Below the pieces are notes generated by a model, which had not been told where the DNA came from, ran no database searches, and worked only from the letters and a program-made list of their open reading frames with translations. From Ariolimax columbianus (Eukaryota; Mollusca; Gastropoda; Stylommatophora; Arionidae): a stretch of DNA of 64,000 nt. The position numbers were made by a program, and so were the translations under genes. Location: the NCBI GenBank assembly GCA_036924085.1, contig JAVGWX010000013.1, positions 49,236,465 to 49,300,464 of the forward strand, written 5' to 3'. Shown in pieces: positions 1 through 10,141 of the stretch. Each line of letters starts with the position of its first letter. Positions within the stretch are counted from its first letter, which is position 1.

Positions 1-724
1 AATTTAATATACATAAATGTACAGTCATCCACAATGGTAGATCAACTATGGAATATAAACACAGAATGAGCGAGAACAATGTTAGAAAGATAGAAAAGCA
101 AAGGGGCCTAGGGGTTATAATAGATCATACAGGCAAAGTGAGTGAGCAAGTCCAGGAATCAGTGAAAAAGGCAAAATGTTAGGTATAATAAAGAGAACAT
201 GGGAGCAAAGAAGTGATAGTCTGTATAAAGCATTAGTTAGACATAGATTGGCAGATTGGAGTACTGTGTACAGTTCTTATTGTAGAGGAGATATAAACAT
301 GATGAAAAGGATATAGAGAAGAGCAACAAAGCTGACAGTGGGATTCTAGATTTACAGTTCTGAGAAAACCGACCTACAGTATCTAGAAAAGAGAAGAATT
401 CCAGGTGACTTAATACAGGTTTATAAGATGAACAAAGGTAAAAATAAATTAGTCTATAACAAGTTTTTTCAAAATTCAACCACCTACAAGAACAAGAGGA
501 CATAGTTACAAATTAACTAAGGAAAGGTCCAGATTAGATATTATAAGTTTTTTTTTTTTGTCAGAGAGTGGTGAATACTTGGAATGCTTTGCCACAGAAA
601 GTAGTGGAGACAGGGACAATTAATGCATGTAAGAGTAGATTGGATGCACATAGAGCAAGGAAATGGTAAATGAAACTTTATATACAGACTCTGCAGAGTC
701 TTCTAAACCAGTATAAATACACTA
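1..724 (+). mobile_element. LINE-A (CR1/L2-like) 3' fragment
   Basis: Broken reading frames spell the C-terminal reverse-transcriptase region: [43 protein letters not shown] and the terminal RLD-type helix. There are many stops. It ends with the family tail: a GACTCTGCAGAGTC palindrome, then aaccagtataaa. Sister copies lie at 6024 (+) and 16850 (-). Confidence 0.8.
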
Positions 725-1121
725 GGTTAAGTATAAAAAGATTTTTAAAAACCAAAGTTACCAATAAATGAACTGTGTGAGAGGTCTTTTTTGGATCCAT
801 TGAGTTTAATTTTCTCAAGGTTTGCACTTCTTTGAGACCGACAGCCAAGTAGGAAGTGTGCATCACCTTGATGACAACTAAAGACATCGTGCAAAAATAG
901 TCCTGATGAAATCATAATTTATGATTTCATCAGGACTCATTTTTAGCACGATGTCTTTAGATAGTCATCAAGGTGATGCACACTTCCTACTTGGCCTGTC
1001 GGTCTCAAAGAAGTGCATAACCTTGAGACAATTAACTCAATGGATCCAAAAACAGACCTCTCACACAGTTCATTTATTGGTCTAACTTTGCGCTTCTTTA
1101 AAATCTTTTTATACTTCAACC
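725..1121. repeat. 397-bp near-perfect palindrome (inverted repeat, almost no loop)
   Basis: Left arm 725-917 is the reverse complement of right arm 919-1121, apart from scattered small differences. The centre is at about 918, where 17 bp on each side pair perfectly around a 1-nt loop. The outer ends read ggttaagtataaaaag and its complement. It abuts the LINE-A tail. It could be a foldback-type MITE or an inverted duplication, and its transcript would form a long hairpin. Confidence 0.85.
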
Positions 1122-1250
1122 ATACGTCAGTACCCTTTTACATCTGGGCTGACTGGAGGAGCGGCCGTACCAGGTGTGAGCCACAATTTTTTTTTCTGTC
1201 TGTCCGTGAACCAGAAATTCTGGCATGCTGTAATCCCAGTCTAGTAAATC
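1122..1250 (-). mobile_element. SINE-D fragment
   Basis: The reverse complement matches 63350-63450 (cacggacagacagaaaaa, then ccagtc...agctgtaaataggtacctga). It is part of a tRNA-headed retroposon family. Confidence 0.55.
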
Positions 1251-1304
1251 AGTTCACTGTTGACTTATTTATCTACCCAGCATTGTTTTGTCTTTTCCAC
1301 ATAT

Positions 1305-1695
1305 ACCGCAAGGCACCGTAATTTTCTGTCAAGGACCATATGTGTTGCTTGAAGTAGTCATCATCCCATGGCCATATTAAATATTTGCAACATTTCCTGC
1401 CCCTCTAGTTCTCGGTCTGCCACAGTTGCAAACATCAGATTGCTGTACATTATAGGCGCACATGGGCAGTTGGTCAGGCTGCACTCTCATTAGGTGGCCA
1501 AACCACTTGATTTTCTCTGCATCAATATATTCAGAACATGGTCTTACTTCAACAATGTTTTGTACTTCTTCATTGTGCCTCTCCTAGTTACGTTGGCGGT
1601 TTTTCCAGAGAACTTATATCGTATGTCGTGATCTTTCTCTCCAGAGATTTTGTTAAAGACCAAGTTTGTACTGGTAACGTTGGTTGGAACATACT
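1305..1695 (-). mobile_element. LINE-B ORF2 C-terminal fragment
   Basis: Degenerate minus-strand copy of the region at 9810-10140. It includes the NVTxRxxM-like stretch, the CAYN-like stretch and the RPRTRGAGNVANI-like motif after the reverse transcriptase. Confidence 0.65.
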
Positions 1696-1779
1696 GTTGA
1701 TCAGTAGTCTTTTTGTGGACATGTTTTTCCCCTCCAGTTGCTCTCTCTCTGTTTGTATTCTGTGTCATCTTCTTGAAAT

Positions 1780-2690
1780 ACACCCACTAAACCCTGACTG
1801 AATTGGCTTCGTATTTGACCATTCTTCGCTAAGTGTTTCTTGGTCCTCCCATACATCTCTGTCCCTGTGGATTTCAATCCAGCGCATATCTGGTTATCAT
1901 CATCATCATAACTGCCCATTGCTCTTTTCAAGGCATAGACCACTGACAACCCTCCTACAGCAAGTTTTATATTGAGCCTCTTTTCAATTGAGGTCCAGGG
2001 ACCAAAGTTCAATCTCTTTCCCAGCTTATCTAACTTCCCCTGTGGATTCTATGTCAGGGCCTGTCTGATGGTGATTTCCACAGCACGTGTCCTATCCAAC
2101 TCCATTTGATCCGGTGCTCCATCCATTGCTCCATTAGGCTTGGCTTGGTTCATTCTCAATCTCCCACTACCAAACACTGAAAGGACTTAAGTACCAGAAT
2201 GTAGTCAGGAGAACGGAATACGTTGTGTCGTAGTTTACAGCTTGACTGAGATATTTGCACCTTTCGGTCCAACACATCCGACTTCAGCAAGCATTTTTTT
2301 AGTACCAGGTTAGCATTCCCTCTTCGATCCCTTCTCCTTAGCCAGTCTACCCTGCTGCAGCCTGTTATCCAGGATCACCGCATAGAGGTGTAGAAGGGTC
2401 TTGTAAGCTCTGGTTCGCTGACCCTGACGCTAGCAGTCAGCTATGGATCGCTGACCACTGCAGCTCATGCGCTGCTCAGCATCGATTGCTCCATTAGATC
2501 TTCCTTCCACACTAAGTTTTGCCAGCCTACACCCATTATCCTCTGCAGAAATTTATCTACGAATGACTGGAGTTTTCTCTGTATTGCCTTTGTCATTTTC
2601 AAAGTTTCTGCACCGTACAGGAATACTGACTTGACATTGGAATTCAACAATAAACCTCTACCGAGCCGCAGGCACGAATTACGTCCCAAC
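1780..2690 (-). mobile_element. LINE-C ORF2 3' fragments, interrupted by SINE-B
   Basis: From 2690 down to 2498 the frame reads LNSNVKSVFLYGAETLKMTK and LQSFVDKFLQRIMGVGW. Past the SINE (2137 to about 2000) it resumes MEHRIKWSWIGHVLWK. A second piece near 1800-1890 reads ALDWNPQGQR and RNTxRRMVKYEA. This is the post-RT region of a family ending in RWxxIGH...WNPQGKRxRGRPxxTWRR. Confidence 0.65.
2138..2484 (-). mobile_element. Full-length SINE-B with 13-bp target-site duplication
   Basis: The element is flanked by attgctccattag at 2125-2137 and 2485-2497. It lies inside LINE-C, whose frame resumes on either side. Reverse-complement landmarks are gatcgaagagggaa, gtcggatgtgttggaccgaaagg, the ctacgacacaac...attccgttct tail and gagattgagaatgaac. 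Confidence 0.9.
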
Positions 2691-2697
2691 TTGGCTT

Positions 2698-3300
2698 ACA
2701 AAAACGATGTGCGAATTTTTTAAATTTTTTTTAACGGAGCCACTCCCAACAGTCATTTTTTTAAATGCTGAATAGGTCACCATATACATACAGCATTTTG
2801 CCGGTTAAAGTATCGTATGTCCAATTACAAATGGCTTTTGAACAGTTTTAATTTTGTATACGCCGCTTGGAGCAAGCCGACTTTTTGCAAAAGGTGAAGT
2901 AGGTTGTTGGGAACGATCTTTATCGAGTAGATCTGGTTATTTTGTTTGTTTAGATGAAAGAACTACGTTTAAATATGAAACTAACAGTTGTGTCGATATT
3001 GTAAACACAGTATCGATACGTTGTTGTGCTTTCCATGGTTTTCTATCGGAGCGACTAGGCCTAGCGGTCGAGTCCAAATTTTTCATGACATGTTCATAAA
3101 TTTTCAACGTCATCTTTTTTGTATCTCAGAAACTAACAAACACACAACAAAAAAAATAACACCCACATGTTCATTATTCAATTGTGTCTCTACACACAAG
3201 AAAATCATATTTGTTTACAAAATTAAAACAGAATAGTTACAAATTTTAAAAGTCGACTACCATAGCGAAATTAAGCTAATTAATTAGGTCAAATTTTCTT
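2698..3300. repeat. Unclassified interspersed repeat (family U) and flank
   Basis: 2985-3250 matches 51806-52110 (tgaaactaacag..., tttttgtatctca, aactaac, cacacaacaaa, gtctctacacacaa), and a shorter part recurs near 61840. No coding sense was found. 2700-2985 is unique AT-rich DNA in which I see nothing, apart from a tatacgccgcttgg stretch also found at 32765 (reverse complement). Confidence 0.55.
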
Positions 3301-3304
3301 CAGA

Positions 3305-3572
3305 AATTGAGCAGTTTGCAGAAGGTTATTAGTCTCTATCTCCCAGTATTTCCATATATTATTCAGTAACAGGAATGCTGTCTTTGCTTTTCCAATTCGT
3401 GTCCGGTTATACTGTCCAGCTTCTTTCTAAGGGTGTGTCTTATCCATCTTCACTTTCTCTACCAAATTTCCTGCTGTACTGATTGTTGCTGTTTACCATT
3501 ATCTCTGGCCATTTATCACGAAGACACTTGTTGGTGAAGGTCTGTAGCCTGGATGTGATACCTTTAGTCACG
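3305..3572 (-). mobile_element. LINE-C ORF2 fragment
   Basis: The minus strand reads LQTFTNKCLRDKWPEIMVNS, then frameshifted RKVKMDKTHP. It is homologous to the CLRRI..RWPxxI region of LINE-C. Confidence 0.55.
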
Positions 3573-3577
3573 ACTCC

Positions 3578-3790
3578 GATCAATATAGCAGGACAGACTC
3601 TACATTAACATATAGCTGGACAGATTGTATATTAACATATAGCTGGACAGATTCTATATTAACATATAGCTGGACAGATTCTATATTAACATATAGCTGG
3701 ACAGATTCTATATTAACATATAGCTGGACAGATTCTACACTAACATATAGCTGGACAGACTTTACACTAACATATACCAGGATAGAACGT
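3578..3790. repeat. 27-bp minisatellite, about 8 units
   Basis: The unit is acatatagctggacagatt followed by ctatatta, with minor variants at both ends. Since 27 is a multiple of three it stays open on the - strand (VQLYVNIES repeated), which is not a gene. Confidence 0.9.
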
Positions 3791-3926
3791 GTGTTCCTGA
3801 AAGTATAGTCATGCATTTAATTCCTGAACATATAGTGATGCATTTAATTCTACAATTCACTATTTACACAATTCTAGAAAACAAATACACATGTATGCTG
3901 TGTATTAACTTATAAAATGTTACAAC

Positions 3927-4054
3927 CTCTGCTTTAATCAACACAGCAGACTGACCACTGGCCTCAATACATGACAGGACACGGTAACGGCTGGCCAACT
4001 CCATAAGGGGTACAGGTATAAAATGCCCATCTGAATCTGTATGTGTGGTCATAG
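3927..4054 (-). CDS. Candidate orphan exon, possible divergent kinase-like N-lobe
   Basis: On the - strand a tttcag acceptor opens a 128-nt stop-free stretch that ends at GAG|gttgta. It starts two bases into a codon. It encodes 42 residues from MTTHTDSDGHFIPVPL through ELASRYRVLSCIEASGQSA to VLIKAE. Unlike its surroundings it matches no repeat in the window. The pattern RYxVLxxI....GxSAxLIKAE is reminiscent of strand 1, glycine loop and strand 2 of a protein kinase, with the loop glycines degenerate. I do not recognise the gene, and no partner exon was found nearby. The donor is weak. It could be chance. Confidence 0.35.
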
Positions 4055-4162
4055 CTGAAACAGCGATAAACAACATATATAAATATGTGACAAATGTTTA
4101 TTAAATATTGCAGCTTTTTATAGTCATAATTGATACTACATCAGTCTTAAGACTTCTTCTTT

Positions 4163-4327
4163 GATCTCAATCTCCAGTTACCAGGCCCTGAAAAGGGCTT
4201 TGCGTGTAGCAGCATATAGTCCGGAATGTGCTGTGTCGTAGTTTACAGCTTGACTGCAATATTTTCACTTTCGGTTCGACACATCCATCTTCATCAGGCA
4301 TTTTTGAGTACCCGGTTGCCTTCCCTC
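4163..4327 (-). mobile_element. SINE-B 3' part
   Basis: Reverse-complement landmarks: gtcgaaccgaaagtg, the ctgtaaactacgacacagc tail and cccttttcagggcctggtaac. It is truncated by, or joined to, the 28S fragment at 4328. Confidence 0.75.
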
Positions 4328-4782
4328 AACGGGTGTTGGTATTAGACCCTCGGAAGATAGGTCAGTTTTACTAATGACAGGGCGTTGCTACGGTAATCCT
4401 GCTTAATTCGAGAGGAATCACAGGTCTCAGACATTTGGTCCACGTGCTTGGCCAATGGTGCGAGGCTACCATCTGAGGGATTATGGCCGAACGCCTCTAA
4501 GCCGGAATCCCGCCCTAAATCTCAGCACCACTGCAATGGGAGGCCACGATATGGTTGGGACCAGGGGCTCGCGTCTCAGCCCGACCCGGTCGAGCCGCAG
4601 AAAGAGGTCTCTGCCGTCCGCCGATCAATGCGGGCGGGAAGCTGCTCGATATTCACCCCATACGGCGATGAGGTGTGAAACCACTAGTAGAAGACTTAGT
4701 TCTCGGCCGGGGTGTCGTAAGCAGTAGAGCAGCCACCTCACTGCGAACTGTTGAAACTCAACCCTTGATCATGAGATATGTC
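4328..4782 (+). rRNA. 28S rRNA 3'-terminal fragment (rRNA pseudogene)
   Basis: About 455 bp match the 3' end of large-subunit rRNA. Landmarks in order: gttgctacggtaatcctgct, cgagaggaa, cagacatttggt, gtgcttggcc, gctaccatctgaggga, gaacgcctctaagcc, gaatcccgccc, ggccggggtgtcgtaagca, gtagagcagcc and aactcaacccttgatca. Departures from consensus (tactaatgacagggcg with bases missing, aattcgagagg, ggtctcagac) show decay. No 18S, 5.8S or spacer is near, so this is not a working rDNA unit. It ends close to the mature 28S 3' end, which suggests copying from RNA. It may form the head of a composite element reaching 5385. Confidence 0.85.
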
Positions 4783-5100
4783 CGCACACCAGGCGAACAA
4801 CATCTCCATGCCATGGCCAGGCTTGTCCCCTGGTTAAATGCACTCCTGCCTCGCTCTTTACCTCTGTCTGCTATCAGTCATCCCAATGGACGCAAAAGAG
4901 ATGCAGGCCAGCGGACATTGCACCTCTGCCCTATTGTGACAACCTCACCAGGTGGCGGGGAATGCTAGGCGTGCCATCACTGCAGATGAGCCGAGAAAAT
5001 AAAGGGAGCAAAGAGATACCCCACTCACATGCATGTGCTACGTTTCTGGCAGGACGTGATGATCTTGAGACACAGACACACTGGACTGCCTCTCTTCCGG
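4783..5100. other. Unidentified segment downstream of 28S fragment
   Basis: More GC-rich than its surroundings and without a convincing gene. A plus-strand stretch NLTRWRGMLGVPSLQ looks like the tail of a LINE ORF, but I cannot assign it. Confidence 0.3.
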
Positions 5101-5385
5101 ATAGTACAAACTAGTACATAGTCCATCATATCATATCATTGCCACACCCTATAGACACGAGTGGGGAAAACTCGATAGTCCTGCAAGACAACTTCCCTAA
5201 GAGAGACAACTCTGACCAAAAACAACTGCTGCCTTGCAGATAGGCTGGGGACAGCCAAAGGCTAAGGAGGGCATCCCTAAAGAAACGCCTGTTGAAATCG
5301 GATGCACTGGGCTACAGGCCTAACAAAGTAACACAGTGCAACGTATATCGCTGTAACCAGCGTACAAAGAAGAAGAAGAACTGAA
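5101..5385 (+). mobile_element. SINE-like 3' region with shared central block
   Basis: It contains ggctaaggagggcatccc, gttgaaatcggatgcactgg and acagtgcaacgtatatcgct, matching the central blocks of SINE-B and SINE-A. It ends in an (agaagaagaag) tail typical of a retroposon 3' end. The upstream limit is uncertain. Confidence 0.55.
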
Positions 5386-5990
5386 GAGATCCGATGGGAA
5401 CAGAGGACAGTGGTGTGGCATGATCAGAAGACTTCAACACCAGTCTCCGAACTGACTAACAGAGGACAGTGGTGTGGCATGATCAGAAGACTTCAACACC
5501 AGTCTCCAAACTGACTAACAGAGGACAGTGGTGTGACCTGATCAGAAGACTTCAACACCAGTCTCTGGATTGACTAACAGAGGACAGTGGTGTGGCATGA
5601 TCAGAAGACTTCAACACCAGTCTCTGGACTGACTAACAGTGGCGTAACATGATCAGAAGACTTCAACACCAGTCTCCGAACTGACTAACAGTGGCGTAAC
5701 ATGATCAGAAGACTTCAACAGCAGTCTCTGAACTGACTAACAGTGGCGTGACATGATCAGAAGACTTCAACACCAGTCTCCGAACTGACTAACAGTGGCG
5801 TGACATGATCAGAAGACTTCAACACCAGTCTCTGAACTGACTAAAAGTAGCGTGACATGATCAGAAGACTTCAACACCAGTCTCCGAACTTCAGAAGACT
5901 TCAACACCAGTCTCCGAACTGACTAACAGAAGACAGCGGTGTGGCATGATCAGAAGACTTCAACACCAATCTCCGGACCAGTTAACATGA
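5386..5990. repeat. 59-bp tandem array derived from a LINE 3' end
   Basis: About 11 units. The first ones are exactly 59 bp (gaggacagtggtgtggcatg, atcagaagacttcaacacca, gtctccgaactgactaaca); later ones are about 52 bp. Each unit resembles the terminal coding stretch of LINE-H at 23250-23310 (aaccagtctctggactga). Confidence 0.88.
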
Positions 5991-6023
5991 CGATGAGCAA
6001 TTTCTGATCAGTGGCGCTACATA

Positions 6024-6735
6024 GTGATGAGTTATAATAAATCATACAAGTAAAGTGAGTGAGCAAGTCCAGGTAGCAGTGAAAAAGGCAAATGCAATGT
6101 TAGGTATGATAAAAATAAATATTAAACATAGGAGCAAGGAAGTGATAGTCAAACTGTTCATGTGGGATGCATTGGACCAACAAGCACAAAATAAAAACCA
6201 CAGTGCAACGTACACCGCTTTGGGGATAGAGAAATAAGGCGAATAAAAAAAAAAAAAGTAAAACTGTATAAAGCATTAGTTAGACCTAGATTGGAGTACT
6301 GTGTACAGGTGTGGAGTCCTTATCACAGAGGGGATATAAACATGCTGGAAAGGATATAAAAAAGACAGACAAAACTGATAGTGGGATTCCAGAATTACAG
6401 TTATGAGAAAAGAGAAGAGTTCGAGGTAACTTAATACAGGTTTATAAGATGATCACAGGAACTGATCAATTAGACCATAACACGTTTTTCAAAATACAAC
6501 CATCTACAAGAACAAGAGGGCATAGCTACAAATTAAATAAAGAAAGGTCCAGATCAGGTATTAGAAAATATTTATGGTGAATGCTTGGAATGCATTGCCA
6601 CAGGAAGTAGTGGAGGCAAGGACAATAAATGTATTTAAGAATAGATTGGATGTACATAGCTTTTAGAGCAAGGAAATATAAATGAAACTGGTTTTATACA
6701 GACTCTGCAGTCTTCTAAACCAGCATAAAGACAAG
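6024..6735 (+). mobile_element. LINE-A 3' fragment with nested SINE-A tail
   Basis: It reads KVSEQVQVAVKKANAMLGMI, then SKEVIVKLF before the insertion, then [17 protein letters not shown] after it, and the 3' hairpin tail (gactctgcag, aaccagcataaagac). It has stops and frameshifts. Confidence 0.8.
6163..6258 (+). mobile_element. SINE-A 3' fragment nested in LINE-A
   Basis: Carries attggaccaacaagcacaaa, cacagtgcaacgtacacc and aaataaggcgaat plus an A-run. It is flanked by agtcaaactgt and agtaaaactgt, a one-mismatch target-site duplication inside the LINE codons for VIVKLYKAL. Confidence 0.75.
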
Positions 6736-6799
6736 TTAAGTTAAGAAACCTTCTATTTCCTGTATGTTCCAGTTATAATTGTTTATTGTCCCGAAGCTG

Positions 6800-7270
6800 A
6801 TTATTTTACAATTTGATGAGCAGCGAATCAACAATAAATTTTGCTTCAAGTTCGGGAAAACGTGAACATAAGACTTGTGATATGTTCAAACAAGTTTATG
6901 GGAATTAAAGCATGAGCCATATGAGTTGTTAAGAATGGCTAAAGTGACTTAAGGAGATTCACGAGTCCACAGACAATGACTTGCATTTGGGATGACCAAC
7001 ATCATCTGACAATGTATGCTCATGGTGTCCACATTAATGAGAGGGTGTGTTTCATTTGTCGTTGGACAGTTAAGATAATAGCCAAAGAATGCAATATCTC
7101 CATAGAATTGTGTTATGAAAATCGAACAGAAAAACATCAAGAGTAAAAAGTGAGTTGTGCAGAAACAACTCCTGGTTCTACCACCCCGATAATGTGGCAG
7201 TCTATTCGTCACTTCACCCCTTTTGGAATCTTTGGTAATAAACAAATACTTTTCCAGCCATCCTACTCAC
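6800..7270 (+). mobile_element. Mariner transposase remnant, N-terminal half plus end fragment
   Basis: Broken frames read DEQRINNKFCFKFGKT, MFKQVYGN, HESTDNDLHLG-PTSS, IIAKECNISIELC and TEKHQ. After a deletion comes FGNKQILFQPSYSP, where the PxYSPDxxP motif of mariner would be. The central catalytic part is missing and SINE-E follows at once. Confidence 0.7.
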
Positions 7271-7616
7271 CTGGGGAGGAAGACTAATGTCTGATCAAGC
7301 AAAATATACTCAGACAAATTAGTCAGGGTCAGGCAAAACATACTGACCAAGACCCTCACCTCGGGTTCCTATTAGCCATTCCTGGAATGGGCTGTTTTCA
7401 TGGCAGCCTGGCTAACCAGGTGAGGGATCGACGTGATCCATGTAGTAGTGAGTGACACGCAGATGAAGCCAAGCGTAGCCCAACCGCCTGAAGCACCCCG
7501 GTCCATCTTCATCAGCACACTCAGGATGTGAGGAAAGCTACTGCAATCTGCCACTTAATATCGTTTTCAGGGCGCACAAAAGAGTAACCTACTCATTGTG
7601 GGCATTCAACAACCAA
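7271..7616 (+). mobile_element. SINE-E copy
   Basis: About 345 bp from ggggaggaagactaatgtct through cagcctggctaaccaggtga to gcgcacaaaagagtaacc and an aacaacc tail. It matches 56258, 59462 and the 3' part at 46370. Confidence 0.8.
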
Positions 7617-8530
7617 CTTACCTGACGTGGCCCTAGCACACTTTTGCTATATCCTAAACTTCAATCCAGATTGAAAGGATGATGGTTTCCGACCACTGAA
7701 GAAATTAAGGATAACTCGCAGACAAATCTGTGCATTATCTCCCACAATTCATTCTAGAACTGTCTCCAGAAATGGGAATGGCATTGCAAGCGATGTATTA
7801 ATAAAGAAGAGGTGGAGTATTTCAAAGGAGACAAGGCCGACTAGGTTCCAGGTAAGCCTGAAAAATTATCAAAAAGGTTTTGAAACTTTTTCAACAGACC
7901 TAATATTTCTATATTTATCAAATCTTGCAGTGTACTTATTTTATACAAAATCAAACACAAATAACAATACAATACTACATTTTACAGAATAAAGTAAGCT
8001 ATTTCTGGTTTTCTTAACAACATAACCTCCTTGCCTAATGGTGAATGAGATGCTCCAGTTGTTATGCCATGATACAAAGAGTTAAGACCTCCGGTCGCAT
8101 GTGTCAAAATATTCAACCGTGACACATTTCTGATCAAATAATTTTCACAGCAAGACCTGCAAAGATATTAGAAAATGCAAAAATGTTTATTTTTTATGAG
8201 TCTTAGACCTGGAATGAAATGCAAGTTTATTTCCATTGATGAGGTCTGCCGCTGGAATTTTGAGGGCTGAGGAGTAAAGGCTATGAGCTCCTGTAGTGTG
8301 CAGATTGGGTTATTTTATTTTAGAAATAAAGATCCTCTTGTGGATTTTATTGAAGTGAAAAGAAAGAAAATTTGAATACAAAATCCATGAAATGTAAGCG
8401 TTCTTCTGAAAAGACAGAGGGACCAGAGATCAGATAATTAATATGAGGAATGTCTTTGAAAAGTGTAGAGATCTGCATACATGCAGAATAATGTATTAAA
8501 AACACAACCCGAGCAAACTTTTTGCAAAAT
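7617..8530. other. Unremarkable AT-rich intergenic DNA
   Basis: No gene, RNA or clear repeat was recognised. 7860-8100 is especially AT-rich. Confidence 0.5.
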
Positions 8531-8935
8531 ACCATCAAACCAACAGAAGTGCACATTTTGAGAACCTGTGTTTTTTCCGTGGCAGCATATGGCTGTGAAA
8601 CATAGACAGTTACCCAAACCTCGAATAAAAATTAAGAAAAAAAAGAAGAACACAGACATTCAACAAGAGTTGGGCATAGAGGAGAACTGGTTCATAAATT
8701 AATAATGAACAGAAAATTGAAATTCTTTCTCCAAATCAAAAGACACAACTGCCTTAGGAGAAATGTAATGGAAAGTATGGTGCCAGGCAAGAGTGACAGA
8801 CAAAGAAGGACATGGCACAAAGATGTAAAGGAATGCTTTGGATGACTCTGGAGACAAGAGATCGAGTTTCTTTCAGGCTGTGATGGGAGCGACATTCTGC
8901 AAAGGACATGTACATGATGATGACTCTTATGGAAA
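8531..8935 (+). mobile_element. Degenerate LINE ORF2 C-terminal fragment
   Basis: Scattered frames read TCVFSVAAYGCET, RRTGS.INNEQKIEIL and RDRVSFRL, then end in a gatgatgatga stretch. This is the usual post-RT pattern, heavily decayed. Confidence 0.45.
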
Positions 8936-8939
8936 CACA

Positions 8940-10141
8940 GGAAACTGTACTAAAAAATCCTGGAGCAGAGAATTTGGCCTATCCTAGAACCACAGCTGAG
9001 TGGGCTCAATTTGGTTTCCGATGAAGTAGAAGCTGCACAGACGCTCTATTCACCCTGAGACAACTAAGCGAAACAAACATCTAATACCATCGGAAACTCA
9101 ACGTGGCATTATAAATCAAGATAAGACTTTCGATAGAGTAGACAGAAATAAACTATGAGTCATCCTAGACGATTACAGAGTACAGAAGCAGCTATTAGAA
9201 AATATTAGAGTACTGTACCAAGCGTGTCAAAGTATATTAAGAAAAACAGATGGTCTGACCGAAACAATGGAGATAACAACCAGGCTGAGACAAGGGTGTA
9301 TGTTGTCACCACTACTCTTCAACACATATATGGACAGAATAACGCTGGAGGCCAAATTGAAGCATCTGTCAAAAAATGCAGAGGAAGAAAGGACAGAGGC
9401 TGATCAGTTAAACTTACTCCTTTTTGCAGATGACCAATGTCTACTTTACGAGAGTGACGATGATCTGCAGCAACATCTGACTGTGCTCAACTCTGTACGT
9501 AAAAGATACAGTATGAGAATTAACACATCCAAAACAGAAACTATGCAGATAAGCAGATCACCTGAAAACATGAACATTATGGTAAATGGGACCAAGAGCA
9601 AACAAGTGCAGGAGTTCAAGTACTTGGGCAGTGTTTTCACACGGGATGGAGGTTTAGATAGAGAAATTGAGATCAGGTGCTAAAAAGTAAATGCAATTGC
9701 ATACCAGCTGTCACCACTATTGAAACACCCTAACATAAACATGTCCACAAACAGAATGCTAATCAACAGTATATTCATGCCAACTCTCTGTTACCAGTAG
9801 TACCAAACTTGAACTTTAACAAAAAACTCGAGAGAAAGATCACGACATGTGAGATGAGATTCCTCCGGAAAACAATCAACGTAACTAACAGAGACAGAAT
9901 GCGCAATGAAGATGTGAGAATAGTTGAAGCAAGAATCAATTGGTTTGCCCACCTAATGAGAATGCATCCTAACCAACTACCCCTGTGCGCCTATAATACA
10001 CGACATTCGGGTTATCGCAATCGTGGCAGACCGAGAACTAGATGGATAGGAAATGTTGCAGATATTCTAAATCGTCATGGGATGACGACCTCTTCAGAAC
10101 CTGGACAGAAAACTATGGCTCCTCATGACACAAGTAGATAA
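8940..10141 (+). mobile_element. LINE-B ORF2 reverse transcriptase and C-terminus
   Basis: The plus strand reads SCTDALFTLRQLSE, then an open stretch from 9267 with RLRQGCMLSPLLFNTYMD, LLFADDQCLLYES (the RT catalytic FADD), SMRINTSKTETM and QEFKYLGSVFTRDGGLDREI. A second frame at 9809 has NVTNRDRMRNEDVR, INWFAHLMRMHPNQLP and [16 protein letters not shown]. At least three frame breaks make it dead. It is a non-LTR retrotransposon; I cannot name its clade firmly. Confidence 0.85.

Noticed and set aside
3578..3816. 78-codon frame VQLYVNIES repeated
   Set aside because: By-product of a 27-bp minisatellite.
4328..4782. Functional rDNA unit
   Set aside because: Only the last part of 28S is present, with internal losses and substitutions and no 18S, 5.8S or spacer.
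5386..5990. Regular repeats resembling a CRISPR array
   Set aside because: The whole unit is repeated with no unique spacers, in a eukaryotic genome; the same holds for the arrays at 3578, 20500, 23660, 40866, 54455 and 56722.
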